Shown here piece by piece: positions 1 through 5,672 of a DNA stretch of 7,238 bases (position 1 is its first letter; each line of letters starts with the position of its first letter). A program made the position numbers and the translations under genes. The notes beneath the pieces were generated by a model, which was given only the letters and a program-made list of their open reading frames with translations, was not told the origin of the DNA and did no database searches. This DNA is from Actinomycetota bacterium (lineage in GTDB: Bacteria > Acidobacteriota > Blastocatellia > Chloracidobacteriales > Chloracidobacteriaceae). The DNA lies in the NCBI GenBank assembly GCA_013298335.1, contig JAAFHI010000153.1:1-7238 (forward strand), read 5' to 3'.

Positions 1-105
1 ATTGTCCCGAAGGCTTCGAACGAGGGAATTACTTCCAACGCCCGCTTCGATAGGATACGAGCTACGGAAAGCTCGGTAATGTCCAAACTACGGCATTACA
101 AATCA
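1..105. other. Left-edge stretch without a gene
   Basis: No coding region is supported here. It lies beyond the point where the minus-strand integrase remnant loses similarity to its family, so it may be the sequence onto which the truncated integrase was joined. A short perfect inverted repeat (CGAGCT at 58-63 and AGCTCG at 70-75, 6-nt loop) is present, but no T-tract follows on either strand, so it is not called a terminator. Confidence 0.4.
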
Positions 106-842
106 TCATCTGACTTCGTTTCGCACTGACCACGACATAACGAACCCTTCGAGTTCGTAGGTCTTCTTGAGGTTCTCGACGAAGGACCAGGCGACGAGCG
201 GAAGCCCCGGCTTGCCGGCGCGGTCGTGGCGCGTCCAAAGCGGGCCGTCCTTCTTGAGGATCGACAACCGCCGCGCCGTCCGAAGGTATTCCTCAAGGGC
301 CTCGCGCACCGCCGGATCGGCGATCTCCCGCCTCTGGTAATCCCCGCCTTTCACTTTTGTCCGGACTTACATCGTGTCGTCCTCGATCTCGATGTCCTTT
401 CCCTTGAGCGACAGTACCTCCTGCCGCCGCAGCCCCGTCGCGAAGAACATCAGGAGGAGCGCGTAGTCACGTTTCCCGACTGGATCAGCTTCGGCGCTTT
501 CGGCATGGCGTACCTGACGGGGTTACCCCGAAGCGTCTGTCCGAGAGCGGTTTCGCGCATCGCCCACTGGAAGAAGGACGACAGGTGACACGCCCGCGCG
601 TAGACGGTCGTCGGCTTGAGGCCCCGCTTCGCCATCTCGCGAAGCCAGGTCTGAACGTCCTGTGGCGTCACCTCGCCCGGACCAATCTGGACGAGGTTGA
701 AGAATGCTTCGACGGAGCGCTGCTTTTCGCGCCGGATGTCGGCTTGCCGGGCGAGGCCGGTGGAGGTGGTCGCTTCCGCCCAGACCGCGACCGCCGCCTT
801 AACGGCGGCATCAGCCGCGTCGATTTTCGCCAGTCCCGTCAT
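106..842 (-). pseudogene. Tyrosine recombinase (phage-type integrase) remnant, frameshifted and truncated
   Basis: Read on the minus strand from ATG 840-842, with an AAGGA-type ribosome site at about 851-857. The first part gives a SAM-like core-binding domain typical of XerC/D-type integrases (the segment around YARACHLSSFFQWAMRET). That frame ends at a stop at 450-452. The protein resumes in another frame with RDYALLLMFFATGLRRQEV, which holds the first catalytic Arg (TGLR..E, plus-strand 421-438). It is then cut by an in-frame TAA (plus-strand 367-369), just before the beta-hairpin region with the likely catalytic Lys (KVKGG). The reading continues through LKKDGPLWTRHDRAGKPG and stops at 106-108, before any HxxR or catalytic Tyr motif. 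Part of the linker after PKAPK also seems deleted. With a frameshift, a nonsense codon and the C-terminal active-site half missing, it cannot encode a working recombinase. Family assignment is secure; exact break points are approximate. Confidence 0.85.
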
Positions 843-870
843 CGCATTGATTCCTTCCCGTTGGAGTCCT

Positions 871-902
871 CAAATTTGCAAACCTGATACCATTTGTACA
901 CT
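871..902 (+). promoter_or_regulatory. Possible promoter/operator for the antitoxin gene
   Basis: The 82-nt gap between the divergent integrase remnant and the antitoxin gene is AT-richer than its surroundings. It contains two overlapping short palindromes (CAAATTTG at 871-878 and TTGCAA at 876-881) and a weak -35/-10-like pair (TTGCAA at 876-881, TACACT at 897-902, 15-nt spacer). Antitoxins of this type normally repress their own promoter through palindromic operators, so this is the natural place for one. The assignment rests only on position and composition. Confidence 0.2.
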
Positions 903-924
903 CAGCGGAACGGAGGATACCCGG

Positions 925-1161
925 ATGCCGACCCCGATCAAGAAAACGGTCAAGCGCCACAAGCATTTCGTGCTGGACGAAACCAAAATTCGCCACGCTC
1001 AGAAGCTGCTCGGCGCGACGACCGAAACCGAGACCATCGAGCGCGCTCTGGATGCCCTCATCGACGAACACGAACACGCGGCAGCGGCGTTGAAGGCCCA
1101 CGAGCGTCTCATGAAGGGTGAAGGCGCGATTCGCGACGTGTTTGGGAATCTGGAGGTATAG
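925..1161 (+). CDS. VapB-like type II antitoxin
   Basis: This 78-residue protein has the sequence character of VapB-type antitoxins: a short basic N-terminus, a strand-helix section (FVLDETKIRHAQKLLGA), then TETETIERALDALIDE, the helix pattern common to ribbon-helix-helix VapB proteins, and a charged C-terminal tail that would bind and mask a PIN toxin. The start at ATG 925 is chosen because CGGAGG (911-916) lies 8 nt upstream and because the next gene begins directly at its stop codon. Known family role: it neutralises the cognate VapC ribonuclease and autoregulates the operon as a DNA-binding dimer. Oddity: the partner toxin gene immediately downstream is badly deleted, so this looks like an orphaned antitoxin. 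It might persist by counteracting a homologous toxin elsewhere, or may simply be decaying. Confidence 0.75.
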   Translation: MPTPIKKTVKRHKHFVLDETKIRHAQKLLGATTETETIERALDALIDEHEHAAAALKAHERLMKGEGAIRDVFGNLEV

Positions 1162-1283
1162 GTGGCCGGGACCATCCTCGATACATCGGTTTTCATCACG
1201 GGGCTGAGTTGCGGGAATTGAAGCTCCCGACCGCCAACGCCAAGGATTTCGCCGGAGTCTCCGAATTCATCCCCCGGGACTGA
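1162..1283 (+). pseudogene. VapC-like PIN-domain toxin, internal deletion remnant
   Basis: GTG 1162 directly follows the antitoxin stop and has a TGGAGG ribosome site (1151-1156). The first residues, VAGTILDTSVFITGLS, match the start of PIN-domain toxins, in which the Asp of LDTS is the first metal ligand. The frame ends at a TGA (1219-1221) after only 19 codons. In the next frame, from about 1200, the sequence reads LKLPTANAKDFAGVSEF up to a TGA at 1281-1283. This resembles the end of the PIN fold, where the N..DF motif carries the last acidic residue. The middle of the domain, about 80-90 residues in normal 125-140-residue toxins, is missing, and the two ends are out of frame. The likely history is an internal deletion that inactivated the toxin. 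The short C-terminal match makes that half less certain than the N-terminal half. Confidence 0.65.
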
Positions 1284-1306
1284 TTTTCGGTCGCGTCCGT
1301 CATTAT

Positions 1307-1313
1307 AGGAGGA
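1307..1313 (+). promoter_or_regulatory. Shine-Dalgarno for the membrane protein gene
   Basis: GGAGG within AGGAGGA lies 12-13 nt before ATG 1326. This is a slightly long but usable spacing and supports that start codon. Confidence 0.55.
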
Positions 1314-1325
1314 ATCCGGTTTCTC

Positions 1326-1781
1326 ATGCTGGTTTTAGAACGATTGGCGATCTCGCTCTCTATCGGCTCCGCCTGTTTCATGGCTGGGGTCATCTGGTTG
1401 GTGCAGCTCGTGGTCTACCCGTCCATGCGACTGGTCGGCCCCGACCGGTTTGCGGATTTTCACGCGGCCCATGCAAACCGCATCACGTTGGTCGTCGGTC
1501 CCGCGATGCTGGTCGAGGCATTCACCGCAGGTTGGCTTCTGTGGCGTTGCCCGGCGAGCGTCCCCCTCTGGACGACCGCGGGGGGGGCGGTCTGCGTCGC
1601 CGTGGCTTTCGCGGTGACCTTCTTCGTCTCGGTCCCACTCCACGACCAGCTCGGGGCCGGCTTCAATCCCGAAGCCGTCGAACGGTTGACTGGAACAAAC
1701 TGGTTACGGGTCTTCGCCTGGAGCTGTCACGCCGGCATCTGGCTGGTATGGATGGCTCGACGGGTTGAGGCTCCCGCCTGA
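1326..1781 (+). CDS. Four-helix integral membrane protein, function unknown
   Basis: A 151-residue protein with four hydrophobic stretches at about 7-30, 52-73, 84-104 and 127-144, separated by short charged loops, so an integral inner-membrane protein with no cleavable signal. Conserved-looking features are VQLVVYP at the end of helix 1, a histidine-containing loop (F..FHAAH, residues 42-49), a GPAML.E motif in helix 2, VPLH at the end of helix 3 (His106) and TNWLR before helix 4. From memory, these motifs match a family of short uncharacterised four-helix membrane proteins that resembles DUF1772-type proteins; the exact family is not certain. His46, His49 and His106 could form a polar or metal site, which is inference. 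It lies on the same strand, 98 nt before the selenoprotein gene, and could be the first gene of that unit or separate. Confidence 0.75.
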   Translation: MLVLERLAISLSIGSACFMAGVIWLVQLVVYPSMRLVGPDRFADFHAAHANRITLVVGPAMLVEAFTAGWLLWRCPASVPLWTTAGGAVCVAVAFAVTFFVSVPLHDQLGAGFNPEAVERLTGTNWLRVFAWSCHAGIWLVWMARRVEAPA

Positions 1782-1879
1782 TCCCCTGAAGCGTCACCTT
1801 TCGCACAGCCCTTCACCCCCCGGCTCGTTCAGATTTGCGATCCCCCGGGCACATCCCGCCCGAATGACACGTCTTCCCG

Positions 1880-2398
1880 ATGAAAAAAATCTCCGAACTT
1901 CTTTTGGCGACTCCAGTCGATGGTCTCAACCTGCCCGGGCCGCACTTCGCGGACCTGCTCGACGCAAAACCGACGCTACTCGTCTTTTTGCGTCACTTTG
2001 GCTGAATCTTCTGTCGCGAGTGCGTAATGGATTTACGCCACGTCGCTGAATCAACCGCCGGTTTTCCACCGGTCATCTTCTTTTTTCAGGGTACGGTTGC
2101 CGACGGAGCCTCCTTTTTCAAAAGCCATTGGCCGGAATCCCGGGCCGTTTCCGATTCGGGGCTGACTTTCTACAAGGGCTTCGGCATCGAACGCGGTGGC
2201 CTGCGCGACATGTTCGGCCCCGAGGTCTGGGCCTGCGGCCTGCGCGCGGCCCGCAAGGGACACTTCATTGGTCGGCCCGTGGGCGATCCGTGGGTTCTGC
2301 CCGGGGCTTTTCTGGTTTCTGCTTCCGGTGACATCCTCAAGGCCCATGATTTCGCCCACGCGGGTGATCACCCGGACTGGATCGAGTTCGTCAAATGA
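1880..2398 (+). CDS. SelL-related (AhpC-TSA_2 / Prx-like2) selenoprotein, UGA read as Sec42
   Basis: Read from ATG 1880 through an in-frame TGA (2003-2005), this gives a 172-residue thioredoxin-fold protein. The TGA falls in LVFLRHFG-U-IFCREC, where family members carry the catalytic Cys of a CxxC motif, giving Sec42-x-x-Cys45 with a further Cys48. The rest of the fold continues without any break: strand VIFFFQG, then SDSGLTFYKGFG and GDPWVLPGAFLVS, ending at the TGA at 2396-2398. A stop at 1865-1867 limits the N-terminus, so ATG 1880 is the first start, although no clear Shine-Dalgarno is seen. Members of this peroxiredoxin-like family are thiol/selenol oxidoreductases, and Sec-containing relatives (SelL, UxxU or UxxC) are known. 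A SECIS-like hairpin lies directly downstream of the UGA, and the gene overlaps the next by 4 nt. A conventional start at ATG 2027 would lose the active site and is rejected. The alternative, a nonsense mutation, would have to hit the catalytic codon by chance. Confidence 0.88.
2003..2005 (+). other. In-frame UGA selenocysteine codon
   Basis: Codon 42 of the selenoprotein gene. It lies between a glycine codon and the IFC codons of the redox motif. The same gene and its neighbour use TGA as a true stop in ATGA overlaps, and TGG encodes Trp, so general reassignment of UGA to Trp is unlikely. Context-dependent Sec insertion fits best. Confidence 0.85.
2016..2046 (+). promoter_or_regulatory. Bacterial SECIS-like hairpin
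   Basis: The sequence just 3' of the UGA folds into a 12-bp stem with two single-nucleotide bulges. GCGA 2016-2019 pairs with TCGC 2043-2046, GTG 2020-2022 with CAC 2039-2041, and CGTAA 2023-2027 with TTACG 2033-2037, with C2038 and G2042 unpaired. The apical loop is UGGAU (2028-2032). The loop begins 22 nt after the UGA and has G as its second base. This fits the published bacterial SECIS model as I recall it: a loop about 16-37 nt from the UGA and a G within its first two bases. By known mechanism it would recruit SelB with Sec-tRNA. Pairing was worked out by hand; no folding energy was computed. Confidence 0.75.
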
Positions 2399-3156
2399 CT
2401 GCTTCCTTATCAATCATCGGAATTCACGGAAACGGCGGGGGCGGATTCCGGTATGAAAGAATACGCCCCTTCATTCCACCAACCGTCCGATTCGAGGCCC
2501 CGACCCTCCCCGGATTCGGGGGCGAACCGGCAAATCCGTCGCTCAGAACCCTCGCGGATTACGCAAACTGGCTGCGGGACCGGATTGTCCGGAACGGCGA
2601 GCGTCCCGTTCTTCTCGGCCACGGCATTGGCGGCTCGATTGTCCTCGAATATCTCCAGCATTTTCCGGAAACGGTCGGCGGCGTCATCCTTCATGCTCCG
2701 GTGGGGGCCAATCTCGACACCCGGTTCTTTCCAAAGCTCATGGGGTTTGAAGCGACCCGAAGCTTCGGCAAATGGCTTTTCTCGTCCCGGATCGCGCGCC
2801 CCGTTTTCCGAAAAATGCTCTTTTCGGAATCCGTGCCGGACGACTTCCTCAACCGATTTTTCGATGAATACCGGCAATGCACCGCCTTCTCGCAAATGTT
2901 CGACCTGATTACCGCCGAGTGGTTCGTCGGGTTGAAACCGGTTGAAATCCCGGCGGCCCTGCTCTGGGGGGCACGGGAGCGCGTGCTGAAGGTCGAACAG
3001 GCGGCGCTTTTTCGCGAAAAACTGCCCCGCGCCCAGACCGTCATCATCGACGAATGGGATCACTTTCCGATGATCGAGCAGCCGGAAGACTACGCGGGGA
3101 AGATCATCGAGATCTCGCATTCGCTTCTATCTTCGACACCGGTCACCATCGCATGA
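2395..3156 (+). CDS. Alpha/beta hydrolase-fold protein with Ser-to-Gly at the nucleophile elbow
   Basis: A 253-residue single-domain alpha/beta hydrolase: N-terminal IIGIHGNGGGG forming the oxyanion-hole loop (about 7-17), APTLPGFGGE (35-44), nucleophile elbow LLGHGIGG (73-80), a helical cap region at about 105-180, acid-loop WGARERVL (191-198) and histidine loop EWDHFPM (His223). The fold is clear, but the triad is not canonical. The elbow normally reads GxSxGG and here has Gly77 in the Ser position (codon GGC at 2623-2625), and the usual acidic Asp seems replaced by Glu195. His223 is kept. Ordinary serine-esterase chemistry is therefore unlikely; it may be a cofactor-free lyase or dioxygenase-like relative, a binding protein, or use Ser81 differently. 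The ATG overlaps the selenoprotein stop, and its own stop overlaps the next start, so it is the middle gene of a coupled operon. The substrate is unknown. Confidence 0.85.
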   Translation: MTASLSIIGIHGNGGGGFRYERIRPFIPPTVRFEAPTLPGFGGEPANPSLRTLADYANWLRDRIVRNGERPVLLGHGIGGSIVLEYLQHFPETVGGVILHAPVGANLDTRFFPKLMGFEATRSFGKWLFSSRIARPVFRKMLFSESVPDDFLNRFFDEYRQCTAFSQMFDLITAEWFVGLKPVEIPAALLWGARERVLKVEQAALFREKLPRAQTVIIDEWDHFPMIEQPEDYAGKIIEISHSLLSSTPVTIA

Positions 3157-5405
3157 CCCTCCCGAAGATCGACAATCAATGGTTTTTCACCCTCGGCTCT
3201 GATCGGGCCGCCAAGACCGGCATCGGGAACAAAGGGGCCCTGCTGGACCGGGCCGCCGCGCGCGGGTTGCCGGTTCCACCCGGAGTGATCCTGCTGGACG
3301 AAGCCCGAAAAGCCGCCATCGAGCGGGGACTGATCTGCCTCGATACCGAGCGCCATTACATTCCCGACCCTGAACGACTGATCGAATTTTTCAATTTTCC
3401 GGCGTTTTCCGGGCCGGTGGCCGTCCGGTCGGCCTTTTCCGCCGAGGACAACGCGGAGAGCAGCCTTGCCGGTCACTTTCACTCCGAACTCGACGTTCCG
3501 GGGAATTCCCCTGCCGCGCTCGCCGCCGCGCTGGTTCGGGTCTGGGATTCCGCCCGCACCGCCCGTTTCCGTCGCGATGTCCTGATTCTTGAGATGGTTT
3601 TGGCTCGCGCCGCCGGGGTGGCTTTTTCCGAACGCGACTTTCAGGATGATCTCGTCAACTGGACCGAGGGACTGGCCGACGGCCTTCTCGCGGGCAAAAT
3701 CGAGGGCCGTTCGTTCACGCTTTCACAACGGGAAGGGAACGCGCGTCCCGATCAGCCGGTTTTCGCCGGTCGCCTCCACGGGCTGCTCAACCAGACGCGT
3801 GCCGCTTTCGGCCCCGGTGACTGGGACATCGAATGGGCCGATGACGGAACGACCTGCTTTCTGGTCCAGATTCGTCCGGTCACGCGCCGAACCCGGCGAA
3901 ACGAACGTTTCACCGTCGCCAATCACAAGGAAATCCTGCCGCCGCTTCCCTCACGGTTCATGACGAGCCTCATCGGGTCCTGCGCCGAGGACCTTTTTTC
4001 CTACTATCGGGAATTCGACCCGACTTTGCCTTCCGGAAGGTCCTTCATCGAGGTTTTTCGCGGCCGGCCGTTCATCAATCTTTCCCTGCTGACCGAAATG
4101 ATGCGCCACTGGGGATTGCCCACGCGTCTCGTGACCGACGGCATCGGCGGACAGGACGACGACCCTTTTCCGGTGAATGTCCCGACCCTGCTTTCAAAAG
4201 TCCCGGTCCTCTTCAAACTCGGTATCGCGCAACTCGGAGCAGGGGCCGCCGCCGAGCGCCGCATCCGGTGGATGGATACGGTGCCGGACCAGCCGATTGA
4301 GACCTTTTCGGACGGCGTCGCCGCCCTCCGCGCCATCTACGCCGGTCTGGTCCGGGAAATGTTTTCGCTGACCCAGGCAATCAGCGGCCCGGTCGCCCTT
4401 TTGAAAAAAGTGGGCACCCTTGCTGAACTGAGTCGCTCCCTGGAAACCGTCTCAACCCGGATGTTCACCGATCTCGAACCGCTCCGGGAACTGGCCCGCG
4501 CCAACCCCGAGTTGCGGACCGGGTTGGCGCAGGGCCACCTCCCGAACCATCCGGAATTTCAAAAAGCCTGGACCACCTATCTGCGCACTCACGGTCATCG
4601 CGGGATTTTTGAAAGCGACGTGGCGCGCCCCCGCTACCGGGAGGACCCGACGCCACTCCTGAGGGCCATCGCTTCCGAAACGGCTTTTGTGCCCGACTCC
4701 GTCCAGCCAGGCTTCAAAGCTCTTGCCTGCCGCCCCATCTGGGCCCAGGCCCGGCGGGTCATCGAAGCCCGCGAACGACTGCGCTCGGCGGGAATGAACG
4801 CTTTTGCGCGGGTTCGCCAAAACCTGTTGCGGCTGGCCGCCCACGCCGTTGCGGAGAGCCGGCTTCCGACCGTCGAAGCCCTCTGGATTCTTGAACTTGA
4901 GGATGTCCGCCGGCTCGACGCGGGATGGATGCCGGACATGGCATTCTTTGCTGAACGAGAGGCCGAGCAGGCACGCTTCGCGGACTACGATTTCCCGGAC
5001 GTTTTTTACCGAAACGACGATTTCGAGGCGTTTCGGGATTCCCCGGCACGATTCATCGAAACGCCCCGGCTGAACGGCGTGAGTCTGACCTCGGGAAAAG
5101 TCACTGGTCGGGCCTGGGTTCTCACTGAACCCGAAACTGAGCGGCCAGCGGCATTATCGGGAGAAGAACCGATTATTTTGATTGCGCGTTCGGTTGACGC
5201 CGGTTGGATCCCGACCTTCGCGGGGGTTGCGGGGGTCGTAGTGGAAACCGGCGGCGACCTCTCTCATGGCTCGATTATTCTTCGGGAAATCGGCTTGCCC
5301 GCGATCACCAACGTCCGGGGCGCGACACGGTTGCTTTCAACCGGCGACCGGGTGACCTTGCTTGCCAGCGAGGGCGCGGTCGTACCGGAGAAATTCATAC
5401 GCTGA
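3153..5405 (+). CDS. PEP synthase / rifampin-phosphotransferase-like enzyme (ATP-grasp + phosphohistidine domains)
   Basis: ATG 3153 overlaps the hydrolase stop as ATGA and is preferred over an upstream in-frame ATG at 3054, which lies inside that gene; the product is 750 residues. Residues 1-245 form the PPDK/PEP-synthase ATP-binding domain: GNKGALLDRAAARGLPVPPG (Lys28), VAVRS (Arg92) with a following AED, AAGVAFS, and the ATP/metal end motif DIEWA then VQIRPVT (Glu227, Gln239, Arg241), all intact. Residues about 250-640 are a helical middle domain with GHRGIFESD (481-489) and REDP (496-499), which match the substrate-binding domain of rifampin phosphotransferases. Residues about 645-735 are the swivelling phosphohistidine domain, with GGDLSHGS and catalytic His705. 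The PEP/pyruvate TIM barrel of true PEP synthase is absent. By family analogy it uses ATP to phosphorylate His705 and then a small molecule, releasing AMP and phosphate. The real acceptor is unknown, and rifamycin resistance is not implied. Confidence 0.87.
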   Translation: MTLPKIDNQWFFTLGSDRAAKTGIGNKGALLDRAAARGLPVPPGVILLDEARKAAIERGLICLDTERHYIPDPERLIEFFNFPAFSGPVAVRSAFSAEDNAESSLAGHFHSELDVPGNSPAALAAALVRVWDSARTARFRRDVLILEMVLARAAGVAFSERDFQDDLVNWTEGLADGLLAGKIEGRSFTLSQREGNARPDQPVFAGRLHGLLNQTRAAFGPGDWDIEWADDGTTCFLVQIRPVTRRTRRNERFTVANHKEILPPLPSRFMTSLIGSCAEDLFSYYREFDPTLPSGRSFIEVFRGRPFINLSLLTEMMRHWGLPTRLVTDGIGGQDDDPFPVNVPTLLSKVPVLFKLGIAQLGAGAAAERRIRWMDTVPDQPIETFSDGVAALRAIYAGLVREMFSLTQAISGPVALLKKVGTLAELSRSLETVSTRMFTDLEPLRELARANPELRTGLAQGHLPNHPEFQKAWTTYLRTHGHRGIFESDVARPRYREDPTPLLRAIASETAFVPDSVQPGFKALACRPIWAQARRVIEARERLRSAGMNAFARVRQNLLRLAAHAVAESRLPTVEALWILELEDVRRLDAGWMPDMAFFAEREAEQARFADYDFPDVFYRNDDFEAFRDSPARFIETPRLNGVSLTSGKVTGRAWVLTEPETERPAALSGEEPIILIARSVDAGWIPTFAGVAGVVVETGGDLSHGSIILREIGLPAITNVRGATRLLSTGDRVTLLASEGAVVPEKFIR

Positions 5406-5416
5406 CGGCGACCCTG

Positions 5417-5553
5417 CTAGTCGGTGGGGGTTTTCGTACTTCCGCTTTGGTACGTCTTCGGGACTTTTGGCATGGCATACCGGGCGGTTTCGCGCATCGC
5501 CTTCTGGAAGAACGACGACAGATGACAGGCCCGCGCGTAGGCGGTCGGCGGCG
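5417..5553 (-). pseudogene. Second integrase fragment, related to the remnant at 106-842
   Basis: On the minus strand this reads AYARACHLSSFFQKAMRETA, followed by RYAMPKVPKTYQSGSTK and a stop (plus-strand 5417-5419). It is the end of the core-binding domain and the start of the linker of the same integrase type as the remnant at 106-842. The 69 nt at 5484-5552 match 547-615 with about 7 differences by hand count. Relative to that copy it lacks exactly 30 nt in frame (ten residues around LGQTLRGNPV). No similarity continues upstream of 5553, and no catalytic domain is present. It begins only 11 nt after the stop of the phosphotransferase gene, on the opposite strand. It is a debris fragment, not an expressed gene. 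Confidence 0.8.
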
Positions 5554-5563
5554 AATTGCTGGT

Positions 5564-5646
5564 TACCGAAAGCCGTGAAAGGTCAAAGCCTTGAGTCTGT
5601 CCGCAAGGGGCAAACCATTCAGGAAACCTTCATTTCACGGTCGGTA
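5564..5646. repeat. Imperfect inverted repeat in non-coding DNA
   Basis: TACCGA-AAG-CCGTGAAA at 5564-5580 is mirrored by TTTCACGGTCGGTA at 5633-5646: 14 matching positions with a 3-nt insertion in the left arm, separated by 52 nt. It lies between the integrase fragment and the left end of the insertion sequence. It could be the ends of a small non-autonomous element, a structured RNA, or chance. No gene is seen between the arms. Confidence 0.4.
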
Positions 5647-5672
5647 GCGGGAATGAGGCCTATATCGCAACG

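Noticed and set aside
58..75. Hairpin as a terminator for the integrase remnant
   Set aside because: The 6-bp stem has no T-tract on the minus strand and the gene is a pseudogene, so no terminator function can be supported.
1..105. Integron attC-like recombination site
   Set aside because: Only fragments resembling core sites are visible, with no paired inverse core and no symmetric simple sites.
1219..1221. A second Sec codon in the toxin remnant
   Set aside because: Sequence after this TGA in the same frame does not continue a PIN domain. The C-terminal PIN-like segment is in another frame, so this is deletion and frameshift, not recoding.
2027..2398. Stand-alone 123-residue protein starting at Met 2027
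   Set aside because: It would begin just after the UxxC active site and leave upstream codons 1880-2026, which are clearly coding, unexplained. Reading TGA as Sec accounts for the whole gene.
2410..3120. Long open frame on the minus strand opposite the hydrolase gene
   Set aside because: The plus-strand frame has clear alpha/beta hydrolase motifs and ATGA overlaps at both ends. The antisense frame has no recognisable domain and reflects GC-rich codon use.
3054..3152. N-terminal extension of the phosphotransferase from an upstream ATG
   Set aside because: It lies wholly inside the hydrolase gene, and its residues do not belong to the PPDK N-terminal domain, which begins normally after ATG 3153.
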